The notes: generated by a model from the sequence alone, not told the origin. DNA of 52,842 bases from Methanobacteriota archaeon (GCA_002687935.1 NZBN01000003.1:1-52842); one strand, 5' to 3'. Positions 34,210 through 43,199 are shown, numbered from the stretch's first letter. A program made the numbers and translations.

Positions 34210-34913
34210 ACTATAAGTTGCCCACCTCCATACCTCTGCGGAGTGAAGGGATCTTCGTATCCACTCGTTCCCGTTGTTCCACTCGTTCCTGATGTTCCTG
34301 TTTGAGCCTGTTGAGCCGCCGCCTGTTCTGCTACATTAACAAGGTTCCAAGTTTCGAGCTTCAGCCGGATTCTGTCTATGTTTGTAGAAACTACAGTTTC
34401 AAAATAAGGAACAGTAAATTCACCAACCCTCTTTGTTTTCATCTGCAGGGTTTCGGTTCTCCTCAAATTAGGCAAGTACTGGATAATTTCACCAATCTCT
34501 CCTTCTTTTGGTGCTGTACTCTGCAGTTCCCACATTACCGAATCACCGGTATCCATAAACCTTATCTCAAATTTGAAATTGGTCCACCGTCCGGAAAGTA
34601 TCGTCTCAAGTTTATCCAGCCCAACATCCTGCGCCCACTGCCTGTCAGCTCCCATTCTACTGATTATCTGAGCTCCGGTCATCTCTAGATCCTCATCATA
34701 AGAACTCAGTATTGCGCTCATCATCATCCTCGCGGCTGCTCCCCTCTCAGCTTCCTCAAGAACGACTTCCGTTGACTCTATACTTGAGGGAACATTTACT
34801 GAAAATACTACAACTATCGAAACTGCGATAACTATGGTACCGACGACTGCCATTATATCTGCTGTTGTTGGCTCTTCTACACCCTTTTTATTTCTGAAAA
34901 TTCCCCTTCTCAT
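34206..34913 (-). CDS. Prepilin-like protein
   Basis: The 235-residue protein has NKKGVEEPTTADIMAVVGTI at its N-terminus: a basic-Gly site, an acidic stretch, then a hydrophobic helix (about 19-40). The remainder is a soluble extracellular domain without cysteines, ending in a Gly/Thr/Ser-rich linker (about 200-217) with repeated GTSGT. A minor pilin or pseudopilin is likely. It overlaps its neighbours by 4 nt and 1 nt. Confidence 0.7.
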   Translation of the reverse strand: MRRGIFRNKKGVEEPTTADIMAVVGTIVIAVSIVVVFSVNVPSSIESTEVVLEEAERGAAARMMMSAILSSYDEDLEMTGAQIISRMGADRQWAQDVGLDKLETILSGRWTNFKFEIRFMDTGDSVMWELQSTAPKEGEIGEIIQYLPNLRRTETLQMKTKRVGEFTVPYFETVVSTNIDRIRLKLETWNLVNVAEQAAAQQAQTGTSGTSGTTGTSGYEDPFTPQRYGGGQLIV

Positions 34914-35752
34914 CAGTCGAGCGACCTCTCTGTTGTGCTTGTGTAAATCGTTCTCTCATAAACTAATGCATACTCATTAGACGGAATTAATATTTCAACT
35001 TCATTACCGTTGTAGTATCCAAGAACTTCAACATCTATAGAGTATCTGTTATATTTGGAAAAGCTAGGGATGTCTCTTCCATGTTTATACACAGTAGGTG
35101 TAAAGTCTCGTGTTTTTTCTCCATACCAGGTTTCGTTCAGCTTGAAAGCACTTGGAAATGATGCACCTAGCTCATTATACTCATAAGTATAATCTGGTTC
35201 AGTACTCTCCTTCTCATACCAATTCTCTGTAACTCTGAGATTCATATCACAGTCCGCAAAACTGTCAAATGTCAAAAAGAGTTTACCACCCTGCACTCTT
35301 GGATTAGTTCTAAATGCGAGACTTCCAACTTCAACTTTCAGAATCCCTTTTTTATGTCCTGAACTCCCTTTGTCTATTGTCACCGGGATGCTCGCATAAG
35401 TTGGAAAATCACAATTAACTATCGACTGAATTCCCTGCGTAGCTGACGCAGAATTATCTAAATCCTTAATCTCTGCTTTCCAGATGTAGGGATATTTCTG
35501 AATACAGTTACCTTTATCAGAAGCTCCAGACCATTCAACCACTCCTTTAGCAATCGAGCCGGGTACCCTTAGACACTCATCTGAAGATATAAGAGTTTCA
35601 AGAATTTCAGTCGCAACGACACTTGATGACTCAACTTGAACTTGCTTGACAAGACCAACACTCGTTATTCCGACCATAACAAATAGACCAGAAAATATAA
35701 CCATCTCTGCCATCCAAAGCAGGGCATTACTCTGAGCCTTCCTGCTCATCAT
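34913..35752 (-). CDS. Prepilin-like protein with exported domain
   Basis: The preferred start is the ATG at 35752 (MMSRKAQSNALLWMAE), which gives an ATGA overlap with the upstream stop; the ORF extends seven codons further. RKA|Q is followed by a hydrophobic helix, then an extracellular region of about 240 residues with six cysteines or fewer and no recognised fold. It is part of the LamG/TSP3 operon. Confidence 0.7.
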   Translation of the reverse strand: MMSRKAQSNALLWMAEMVIFSGLFVMVGITSVGLVKQVQVESSSVVATEILETLISSDECLRVPGSIAKGVVEWSGASDKGNCIQKYPYIWKAEIKDLDNSASATQGIQSIVNCDFPTYASIPVTIDKGSSGHKKGILKVEVGSLAFRTNPRVQGGKLFLTFDSFADCDMNLRVTENWYEKESTEPDYTYEYNELGASFPSAFKLNETWYGEKTRDFTPTVYKHGRDIPSFSKYNRYSIDVEVLGYYNGNEVEILIPSNEYALVYERTIYTSTTERSLD

Positions 35753-36906
35753 CTTCGCATTCCCTCCAGCCACAACTGTTCTTCGGCTTCCCAGAGTGCC
35801 TGAGATTCTGAAAGATACATATGGTTTGCAACATTGAAATTAGGATTCTTATCTTCACTTTCCCCGCTCAAGTCAGTTGAATAGTCCCCTGCTCCTTCTT
35901 CGAAAGTCCATAGTCCAACCAAAGAATCTTCTGCAAATTCCTCGTTTGCAGCTTCTTCTATTTCATTTACAGTAAGGGCTCTTTTCCATATTGCAAGGTC
36001 GTCAACTCTCCCTTTAAAGTAAGGTCCGTTGAGATCGTCAGCAATGTCAGCTGTTCCGAGTGCTATCCAACTTTCCATTCCTCGCATATCTCCAAGGTCA
36101 GCAGAACTGCTCCAGAATTTTTCACCGTCTCTGTATATTATAAAAACTCCATTTCCTGCATCATAAACAAAGGCCAGGTGAACCCACTCCCCCCCTTCAA
36201 TAGAAATACCATTTTCACTTTCTGCTGGGAAAATTTTCTCGTCCATACAAATGTCTCTGCCCGGTCTCACAACAAAACGACACTCCTCATCACTTTCGCA
36301 GTAGACTCTCCATCCATCACAATGTACCTCATATGTTTCACAATCTTCACTTGTGCAGCTATACCATTCTCCAAACCTCACAGGACCTGCATTCTCCTGA
36401 CCAAAATCATCAACCCTCATCCAAAAAGCAAGCGTTGTAGATGCCCCAAAATTATAATCAGGAGTTACTGTAACAACGTTCCAAGCATAAAGAGGCGTTC
36501 CGTCAAATCCAATACCCCTCTCCCGTTCCTTGTGAATCAGCATGATGTTGTTGTTCCTACAGTCAACAGAAGAACTTTCAACAGAAACATCACTTCTGTC
36601 TATATATTGGTATCTGGCTTTTTCACTTTCATCACCTGCTTCCACCATTAAATAAGTGTCATCCTCCGAAAGCGAGAAAACATAGTCCTTTATACAGTCA
36701 TTCGCCACGGATATATCTGAATCCGTCATTAACATGCTGTCGATTACGCCGCCATAGATTGTCGCCCAGCGTATAAGGTCTCCGCTGCTGGCTCCTGCAA
36801 TCTGATAAGCACCAAGACCGATTCCTGCTCCTAGAACCAAAATACCTACAAGCATAACTCCAAGTGGAACTCCTCCGCCTTGAGCCTTTCTGGACCTGAG
36901 CGTCAT
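35749..36906 (-). CDS. Pilin-like protein with LamG/concanavalin-like domain
   Basis: It begins MTLRSRKAQGGGVPLGVMLV, with a hydrophobic helix to about residue 38. A LamG/ConA-like jelly-roll domain runs from about 155 to 320. Family-typical strands are TLAFWMRVDDFG, WVHLAFVYDAGNGVF, YRDGEKFW and FKGRVDDLAIWKRALTVNE. These domains usually bind sugars or protein surfaces. The domain has several cysteines in an insertion near 180-230. It is first in a four-gene operon with its own TATA box. Confidence 0.85.
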   Translation of the reverse strand: MTLRSRKAQGGGVPLGVMLVGILVLGAGIGLGAYQIAGASSGDLIRWATIYGGVIDSMLMTDSDISVANDCIKDYVFSLSEDDTYLMVEAGDESEKARYQYIDRSDVSVESSSVDCRNNNIMLIHKERERGIGFDGTPLYAWNVVTVTPDYNFGASTTLAFWMRVDDFGQENAGPVRFGEWYSCTSEDCETYEVHCDGWRVYCESDEECRFVVRPGRDICMDEKIFPAESENGISIEGGEWVHLAFVYDAGNGVFIIYRDGEKFWSSSADLGDMRGMESWIALGTADIADDLNGPYFKGRVDDLAIWKRALTVNEIEEAANEEFAEDSLVGLWTFEEGAGDYSTDLSGESEDKNPNFNVANHMYLSESQALWEAEEQLWLEGMRR

Positions 36907-36928
36907 ATTTGCTAAAGGGTCTCAGAGC

Positions 36929-36936
36929 ATTTAAAC
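36929..36936 (-). promoter_or_regulatory. TATA box of the LamG/TSP3 operon
   Basis: GTTTAAAT (minus reading) is centred 26-27 nt upstream of the ATG at 36906, so this four-gene set can be transcribed apart from the upstream pilin genes. Confidence 0.5.
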
Positions 36937-36957
36937 TTAATCAAGAAGGAAAATAGC

Positions 36958-37155
36958 TTAGAACAGGAGCTTCGTCAGATAGTCAGGAACTTGTTTTTGA
37001 AATTCTTCTGATGTTCCTGAAACAGTTTCTCCAATTGTTCCAAACATCACATCAGTGCTTCCCAGGAAAAAGGTAAGAATTATAGCAAGCGTTATTGCGA
37101 GTAATATTATGACTATGACCAGTTGAAGTGTCAGCTGTATTCCACGCTCATTCAT
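36958..37155 (-). CDS. Small prepilin-like membrane protein
   Basis: The 65-residue protein begins MNERGIQLTLQLVIVIILLA at the ATG at 37155, which forms ATGA with the upstream stop; the ORF can extend to 37173. It is a single hydrophobic helix after an RG site, then a short soluble tail. A minor pilin or assembly peptide is likely. Confidence 0.65.
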   Translation of the reverse strand: MNERGIQLTLQLVIVIILLAITLAIILTFFLGSTDVMFGTIGETVSGTSEEFQKQVPDYLTKLLF

Positions 37156-37475
37156 CGGATTTCCCATACGCACCTTTTATTTTCTCCATTTATAACATCT
37201 CCTTCTACAGACCTGCACTTCGCGTATGTCAGGTCACAGCACACTGAATCATCACAGTCTATATTTGGATCACCGGGGTAGCAGGAAGGAATTGCTGAGA
37301 GAACTCCGCCGATGTCTGTAGTGTCATTTGTTGCCAGCTTTCCAACTGTTCCTATACTACCTGCACTCTCCCTTGCTTCGTTAAAGAAGAAGTTAGATAC
37401 GAGAAAAACAACAAAGACAGCCAAGGCAAGTACTACAAGCATATTCATTCCAATAGAGACACCTTTTTTACTCAT
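37152..37475 (-). CDS. Prepilin-like protein, cysteine-containing
   Basis: The 107-residue protein starts MSKKGVSIGMNMLVVLALAV, a KKG|V site followed by a hydrophobic helix. The C-terminal part has six cysteines (CYPGDPNIDCDDSVCC, then C in YAKCRS and RCVWE), indicating disulfides. Its N-terminus closely resembles the pilin-like protein at 42780 (SINMLVIIALAVFVVFIV). It overlaps its neighbours by 4 nt on both sides. Confidence 0.7.
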   Translation of the reverse strand: MSKKGVSIGMNMLVVLALAVFVVFLVSNFFFNEARESAGSIGTVGKLATNDTTDIGGVLSAIPSCYPGDPNIDCDDSVCCDLTYAKCRSVEGDVINGENKRCVWEIR

Positions 37476-37852
37476 TCTACCCTCTGCCAGCTACATCCAC
37501 TTACTTTTATACAATTTGCTGAATCCAAATCCCCACAAGTCACAGTTCCGCCTGTGCATTTAAAGTTTGACCAAGTACATCCAAGATCTTCGCAAAGTGC
37601 TCTATTTCCTATGTTTGTGCAGGTTGGGTCTCCATTATCAGCAACACACTCAGTTTCAAAACTCCTTATTTTTTCACTTATTCCAATACTCTCAACAGCC
37701 CTCCCTGTCTGTCCGACAGTTTCTTCAATCTGACTCTGTGGCGCTTCCTTTCCTGTTATTAATATCTTCATAACTATTCCAAAGGCGACTACGAGCATTA
37801 CTATGGTTATTACAACTCCTATTGAAAGCGAAATTCCTTTTGTGTTTTTCAT
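37472..37852 (-). CDS. Prepilin-like protein with Cys-rich C-terminal module
   Basis: The 126-residue protein has TKG|ISLSIGVVITIVMLVVA at its N-terminus. The C-terminal half (about 68-126) carries eight cysteines in a pattern GCTW-x4-C-x-GGTVTCGDL-x4-C-x-KVSGC, shared almost exactly with the protein at 42323. The two genes flank the giant LamG gene. They are probably paralogous pilins or minor pilins stabilised by disulfides. Confidence 0.72.
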   Translation of the reverse strand: MKNTKGISLSIGVVITIVMLVVAFGIVMKILITGKEAPQSQIEETVGQTGRAVESIGISEKIRSFETECVADNGDPTCTNIGNRALCEDLGCTWSNFKCTGGTVTCGDLDSANCIKVSGCSWQRVE

Positions 37853-37865
37853 TTAATTATTGAAC

Positions 37866-40800
37866 TCAGCCGAAGCCCCCTGCCACTCCGTCTCCGCCAA
37901 CAACATAACCATCTCCACTACCTCCAGATGTTCCACCACCTGGTGAGACTCCACCACCTCCAAGACCGCCACCACTTCCTGTTCCAAACACGGAACAAGA
38001 GTCAGCAGTAGTTTTTGGAGTGAATGTTCCACCTGAGCTTGAAGAACTGCCACTTCCTCCTCCTAGTCCGAAACCTCCACTAAAACCACCTGTATCTGCT
38101 CCTGTTATAGTTCCTCCTGAAGTTTCTGAAGAGTCACATATCGTATCTTCATCTCGAGCTGTAAATTGAACGCAATCATCACTAAACTTACTCTTACAGT
38201 ATCCTATATCACATCCTCCACAAGGTCCAGTCCCTATGGTCATCTTTCCATAATAGTATGTTGTGCTTGTTAGTGTGTCACCAGCGCATACTGTGTTGTT
38301 CGGACATGTGTAAGTGAAGTCCCCACAGTCTGCGTTAACATCATCGGCCCAATTTCCACTGTTGTCGCTGTTGCTCGGGCACTGTATTTCTGTCGGGCAG
38401 TTGTCAATATAATTTGAAAGATATACTCTGTCTCTTCTTCCAGAGTCAAATGTTCCTGCTGATCCTGCTTTCACACGCTTCATAAGCTTGTCTGTGTCAA
38501 TTTCTGTCTGCTCAGCGACTCCTGCGCAGTCTCCTATTATGTTGCCGCACTCTGCCGGAACTTTGTAGATTTCATCGGGAGTGTAGTCTTGCTTGAGGCA
38601 GGCAAGCCTGCGATTGTCTGAACAACTTGCGTCAGCTTTAGAGAATGTGGAGCCGATGTCTACTCCATCAGCCTTACCATAAGTTCCGCCTGTCCCTAAA
38701 GTTCCTGTCCACGAAGTATCTGAAAGCAACTGTTCACAAGCCTCACCAGAGTATCCTCCACTACTGTCAGTCCCTGTCCAGAATTCATTGTCTGAAATGT
38801 ATGTTCCGTCTTCGTCGTAGGAGAAAGTTCTGCTGGCTAGATATCCAACATTTGCTCCTCCATAATAATTTCCATTATTATTCCTACTGTCAGAGGAGGA
38901 TCTATCTTGCACTGTTCCTGCTATCCATCCACCAAATTCGTAGACTGCTCCGAGATTTTCTGTATAATCTGTCCATCCCCATACTCCGTTTGTGTACTCA
39001 CCATAGGATTCAAAGATCTCTTCTGCCTCATCATTTAATGCGCCGTCATAAGAATAGAAGCTATAGTAAGGATTCTTTGTAATTCCCCCTACTCCTCCGC
39101 GACCAAGTTTTTGAAGCATATAATATTGTTCACGCCCAAGCTCAGTAGTCCATATTGTTATGGAGTCTATCATTCCTTTGAAATGATTTGAACTTGTGGG
39201 GAGGGCTTTCATCGCTCCTATATACAAATCCTCATCATTTGTCGAAAGTGTTGCATCAATTCCAAAAGGTCTTGAGGAACTTGTATCTGTGGAGTATCTA
39301 TCAGGTTTGTAGTAGTCCCACTCCGAAGCGTCTGATACATAGAGTGTCATCAACTGAGGACTTACAACAAATGTGAAATAGTGCCATTTATCTGTGGAAA
39401 TATCAAAACTAGAAGTTACCGTTTTCGTTGTAGTAGTTCCCCCTACTTCTCCTGATGCATTTAATTGTAGTTCGTCATTTGAATTAATTGCCAATTCATA
39501 ATTTATTTCACGATTTCCCTGTGAGCTCTTTGACAGTATAACTCTATATCCTGATGAAGGCTCTTCAAGCCAGAACCACCCAGTTACCGTAATCGCAGTG
39601 CTGGATTCAATATTGTTACTGTCCGGAATCTGTACATATCCACTGCTTCCGTCGAGCGAAAGAACATCATCCTCTAGCCATTTATATGCTGTACCAAAAG
39701 TGTCTCTTAGTCCGCCGTAAGTTATACTCTCTCCATAAACATTCTTAGCAGTTTCGGCTCTAACTCTACCCTTTAAATCATTTTCAAGATCGTTTTCTTT
39801 GTAGCTCAGAGCTGCAATCCATCTTCCTTCAAGACCGAGTGAGGAACTCTCCGCCTCCTGCTGGCAGATATAATCTGCTGATTCTATTCCATCTTCAAGA
39901 TTAAGACCAACTTCAAGCCTGCACAGAGGCTTCGTCAAATCATTTTCATATGGCTGGGTTGCCAAAGTTTCAGGATCCGAATTCTCACAATAGCCGGAGC
40001 CTCCTGCCCCAATATTACACAAGTAATCTGTGGAGCAGTCGCTTTGTGATGTACAGACCTTCTTCACAAAATAACTTGTTTCACATGCACTCTTTGAAAG
40101 GCTATGGCAGGCCGCTGGACTTTCTGAAACAAGAACACAGTCACCGAAAGTTTCACAACTCTCGACAGATATTCTTTCACAGTCAGTTGATGTAGGTGTT
40201 CCTACATTTCCACTACCTAAATCTAGGTTACTTCCGGCTCCTGCTGCCGTTCCTCCTAATTCAGTTCCGATAACGAAGCCTGTCGGAGCTCCCTGGAATC
40301 CATCTCCTCCTGAGCCTAGACCGGTTCCCGGACTTTCATCTCCTCCTGTTCCTGGCCCATCTCCCTCAGGTAGAGCAGGAGCTTCTCCCTCTCCACCAGT
40401 TCCACCAGAACCCTTATTCTTACAGGAGGTGTAAGGTATAGGTACGCAGCTGTAAGAGTCTGATGAAATTTCACCACTTGTTCCTTCAGACAGAAAGAGT
40501 GCATTCAGACCTATACTAATCTCTGGCGTGCTTAGTTTATCTGGTATTTCAGAATAAGCAGGAGTATCCCATTCTTCCGCTTCCCTGAGGGCGACCTTGG
40601 GATTAGGGGAGCCTGGCGTTTTTGCCCCTTTTCTGAACTCACTACACGCGACATATTGCCGTCCGCAGTAGTCTAATGATTCTCCGTATGAAATTTCCGG
40701 AGTATCGAAGTAAACAACACTTTCCTCCCAGGATTCTGTAATAGGTCTCTCTGGAGCCTCCCCAGCGCGCTCGAATCCTTCTGGACACTCTACATTGGAG

Positions 40801-42344
40801 AATCCTCCACAGTTGCGCAGGCACATCCATTCAGGGTCGTTATCACCGCAAAGCGTTTTTTCCTTTCCATCTCCTGCATACCGTGTATAGTCTGGGCAAA
40901 CTACCATATCACTTCCACAATTTTCGTATCCATCTGCTCCTGCCGTCCTTACCCACTGACCGGCAAACTCACTATAATCTGGACATTCAATCATATCGCC
41001 ACCGCAATTATTGTAGCGGTCTTCTATATATTCACAAAGTGACTTTTCACTATCATCGGTAAAACTCTCACATCTTTCCTGACTCAGACCAAAGCAAGCA
41101 GCTTCGTTCTCAGGCTGGAGTCCATGACAGCCTACAATTGTTTCTGGAACATATTTTCCGCCAAGTTCTGTATCTCCTGGACAGAGGACTTTTCCGAGTC
41201 TGCAATAGAGATAAAGATCATTCTCAGGTCCTTTCAGCGCAGTCTTCTTCCAGCCACAGTATCCATTTCGTGGAGTAGATTGTCCTGACGTGGTTCTCAA
41301 CTCTCCACCTTTCCTCTCTCCCTGGTTCTCCCTTCCTGATGCGTCCCTTACCATTGAACTATAGTATGAATCTCCCTCAAAAGAATAGTGAAGGACCAAA
41401 TTCTCAAGATTTTTGCCATAAGCAGGAGAACTCATATTCATTCCCCGCCTTGCTGACGAAAGTCTGTCGTCTGCATTCATAATCTCATTTATTTCTTCTA
41501 TAGTGAGAGCGGTTTCCCAGATAGAAACTTCATCTATGTAACCGTCAAAAGGATTCGAGCCACTTCCAGCGTTCGTATTATCTCCTATCCAAATATCAGT
41601 TCCCTCTGAAAATAGGTAATTTTCTTCTGTACTTTTCGTTGCTTCAAGTTCCCCATTGATATAAAGTTTCAAATCAGTGCCGTTATAGCTTGCAGCTATA
41701 TGAGTTCTCCATCCTGCATTAAGGACTCCTAGTGCTTTAACTACCTGAACCTCTGAGTTAGAATTGCTGTGATCTTCTGCATAAATACTAAGAGCAACAT
41801 TTCCATTTACTGTATAAAGAATCCAGTGTCTCCTTCCGTCGTTCCAAAAGTACTTACTTATAATATCTCTGTTAGTGTTCCCCACATCTCCTGGCTGAAC
41901 CCAGACTGAAAGTGTCAATCCTTCCGTTATATCTTCTACACCAGAAACTTCAATCTGTCCTCCACTTCCGTCCAAATAATATTGGTTTTCATCAATTCCA
42001 CAACCCTGTCTATCTTTGTCGCACCACTCAACAGGATTTCCCATCAAAGGAACGCAGGATTTTCCCACATCACTTATCGGGTCAACTAAATAATCTGGAC
42101 AGACGATATTTTCAAACTCTACAAAACCGCCGGCGTACTTTACGGCGCCTTCAAGATCAATAGCCGCTAGACCTTCTGCGCCTTCCAACCCTGTTTGCGC
42201 AATCGCAAGCTCCGGCGCGGCGGAGCCTGTTGTCGCATACTTCACACCCGCTGTGAGTGCGAGCATACCACTCGTTATTATGATTATTGCTCCAATTGTC
42301 AACTGAGCCTTTCTATTAAGTTTCAATTTGCCACCACTGTACAC
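37866..42344 (-). CDS. Giant pilin-like protein with two LamG domains
   Basis: A protein of about 1,490 residues. The N-terminus KLNRKAQLTIGAIIIITSGM gives an RKA|Q prepilin-like site and helix. LamG domain 1 lies at about 110-290 (YYLDGSGGQIEVSG, FDGYIDEVSIWETALTIEE). A Cys-rich region follows (about 330-560) with degenerate repeats such as NCGGDMIECPDYSEFAG and NCGSDMVVCPDYTRYAG. LamG domain 2 is at about 890-1085. The tail of about 90 residues is Gly/Ser-rich. GTG at 42344 or TTG at 42326 could start it; the TTG overlaps the upstream stop as TTGA, like the ATGA junctions here. Probably a large adhesin carried by the pilus or membrane. Confidence 0.88.
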   Translation of the reverse strand: MYSGGKLKLNRKAQLTIGAIIIITSGMLALTAGVKYATTGSAAPELAIAQTGLEGAEGLAAIDLEGAVKYAGGFVEFENIVCPDYLVDPISDVGKSCVPLMGNPVEWCDKDRQGCGIDENQYYLDGSGGQIEVSGVEDITEGLTLSVWVQPGDVGNTNRDIISKYFWNDGRRHWILYTVNGNVALSIYAEDHSNSNSEVQVVKALGVLNAGWRTHIAASYNGTDLKLYINGELEATKSTEENYLFSEGTDIWIGDNTNAGSGSNPFDGYIDEVSIWETALTIEEINEIMNADDRLSSARRGMNMSSPAYGKNLENLVLHYSFEGDSYYSSMVRDASGRENQGERKGGELRTTSGQSTPRNGYCGWKKTALKGPENDLYLYCRLGKVLCPGDTELGGKYVPETIVGCHGLQPENEAACFGLSQERCESFTDDSEKSLCEYIEDRYNNCGGDMIECPDYSEFAGQWVRTAGADGYENCGSDMVVCPDYTRYAGDGKEKTLCGDNDPEWMCLRNCGGFSNVECPEGFERAGEAPERPITESWEESVVYFDTPEISYGESLDYCGRQYVACSEFRKGAKTPGSPNPKVALREAEEWDTPAYSEIPDKLSTPEISIGLNALFLSEGTSGEISSDSYSCVPIPYTSCKNKGSGGTGGEGEAPALPEGDGPGTGGDESPGTGLGSGGDGFQGAPTGFVIGTELGGTAAGAGSNLDLGSGNVGTPTSTDCERISVESCETFGDCVLVSESPAACHSLSKSACETSYFVKKVCTSQSDCSTDYLCNIGAGGSGYCENSDPETLATQPYENDLTKPLCRLEVGLNLEDGIESADYICQQEAESSSLGLEGRWIAALSYKENDLENDLKGRVRAETAKNVYGESITYGGLRDTFGTAYKWLEDDVLSLDGSSGYVQIPDSNNIESSTAITVTGWFWLEEPSSGYRVILSKSSQGNREINYELAINSNDELQLNASGEVGGTTTTKTVTSSFDISTDKWHYFTFVVSPQLMTLYVSDASEWDYYKPDRYSTDTSSSRPFGIDATLSTNDEDLYIGAMKALPTSSNHFKGMIDSITIWTTELGREQYYMLQKLGRGGVGGITKNPYYSFYSYDGALNDEAEEIFESYGEYTNGVWGWTDYTENLGAVYEFGGWIAGTVQDRSSSDSRNNNGNYYGGANVGYLASRTFSYDEDGTYISDNEFWTGTDSSGGYSGEACEQLLSDTSWTGTLGTGGTYGKADGVDIGSTFSKADASCSDNRRLACLKQDYTPDEIYKVPAECGNIIGDCAGVAEQTEIDTDKLMKRVKAGSAGTFDSGRRDRVYLSNYIDNCPTEIQCPSNSDNSGNWADDVNADCGDFTYTCPNNTVCAGDTLTSTTYYYGKMTIGTGPCGGCDIGYCKSKFSDDCVQFTARDEDTICDSSETSGGTITGADTGGFSGGFGLGGGSGSSSSSGGTFTPKTTADSCSVFGTGSGGGLGGGGVSPGGGTSGGSGDGYVVGGDGVAGGFG

Positions 42345-42700
42345 CCGCTAACTTTCTGACACTGGGACAATGTCAGATCTGAACAAGTTACTGTTCCTCC
42401 ACAATAGCTGTCATCCCATTGACAAGTATTTATTGAATTGCAAACTGCCTGTGTCAAGCCTTCACAATCGGCGGCTGAAATACCACTTTTCCTATCGCAG
42501 TCATAACCTTGTCCAAGAATTCTTTCACGGATGTCCAGTTCTTCTATACCTTCTGCCGTTTCCGTGCCCGCCTCGCTTGCGGCAGCCGCCGGATCACGGA
42601 ATCCACCTGTAAAAAATTGCACAACAAAAAAGAGTACCATAACTGCCAGAGCCAGCGTCACAATTGTGGTAATCGACAGTCCTTGAGCCTTGCGTGCCAT
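42323..42700 (-). CDS. Prepilin-like protein with Cys-rich C-terminal module
   Basis: The 125-residue protein begins MARKAQGLSITTIVTLALAV, a clear RKA|Q prepilin-like start. Its C-terminal half repeats the Cys module of the protein at 37472: CQWDDSYCGGTVTCSDL, then QCQKVSGC. It is first in the operon 42700-36958 with its own TATA box. Confidence 0.75.
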   Translation of the reverse strand: MARKAQGLSITTIVTLALAVMVLFFVVQFFTGGFRDPAAAASEAGTETAEGIEELDIRERILGQGYDCDRKSGISAADCEGLTQAVCNSINTCQWDDSYCGGTVTCSDLTLSQCQKVSGCTVVAN

Positions 42701-42722
42701 AAAAAAGCCTAATCTCCGAAGA

Positions 42723-42730
42723 TTTAAATA
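42723..42730 (-). promoter_or_regulatory. TATA box of the giant-pilin operon
   Basis: TATTTAAA (minus reading) is centred 26-27 nt upstream of the ATG at 42700. Confidence 0.55.
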
Positions 42731-42749
42731 GCTACCGCTGCTTGTCTGT

Positions 42750-42773
42750 TAAAAAAAAGAGGGCGAGCCCTCT
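42750..42773 (-). terminator. Intrinsic terminator after the single-gene pilin unit
   Basis: On the minus strand a perfect 7-bp stem (AGAGGGC-TC-GCCCTCT, 42758-42773) is followed by eight T residues (42750-42757), 7 nt after the stop of the gene at 42780. Confidence 0.8.
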
Positions 42774-42779
42774 ATCTAA

Positions 42780-43163
42780 TTAGTTTGTAGCGCAAGTTGG
42801 AGCTAGAGGACCTTCAATGGATGCGTTGGCGGCGATTCCAGTACAAACATACCATTCTCCGTCTATTCTTCCATCACCGTCCAAATCAATATCAGCTCTC
42901 GTCGCCTTAAGTTTGTCATCCCAAACATCACCAGGAGCTATATCTGGTCTTCCTGCGTTTGCATACTGTGTACAGAAAGAATCACAAGTGATTCTTGCGG
43001 CTTCAAGACCTGACCCTGCTCCTGTTGTTGCTGCCCCAAATAAACCGGCGAACTTTGTCCAGCCGCCAGTCGTAAATCCAAGAACTATGAATACGACAAA
43101 GACAGCCAGAGCAATTATCACCAGCATATTTATTGACAGACCTTGTCCCTTTTTATTGGCCAT
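42780..43163 (-). CDS. Prepilin-like protein, candidate major pilin
   Basis: The 127-residue protein starts MANKKGQGLSINMLVIIALA (KKG|Q site plus helix), followed by GGWTKFAGLFGAATTG and a C-terminal domain with cysteines and a DLDGDGRIDGEW loop that looks like an EF-hand-type calcium site. Unlike the other pilin-like genes, it stands alone, with a strong TATA box at 43185-43192 and a strong terminator at 42750-42773, as expected for an abundant major pilin. That role is inferred. Confidence 0.75.
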   Translation of the reverse strand: MANKKGQGLSINMLVIIALAVFVVFIVLGFTTGGWTKFAGLFGAATTGAGSGLEAARITCDSFCTQYANAGRPDIAPGDVWDDKLKATRADIDLDGDGRIDGEWYVCTGIAANASIEGPLAPTCATN

Positions 43164-43184
43164 AATCCGAATAAAGCGTTACTC

Positions 43185-43192
43185 TTTATATA
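43185..43192 (-). promoter_or_regulatory. TATA box of candidate major pilin gene
   Basis: TATATAAA (minus reading) is centred about 26 nt upstream of the ATG at 43163. It is the closest match to the archaeal consensus in the pilus region. Confidence 0.65.
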
Positions 43193-43199
43193 CCTTGTC

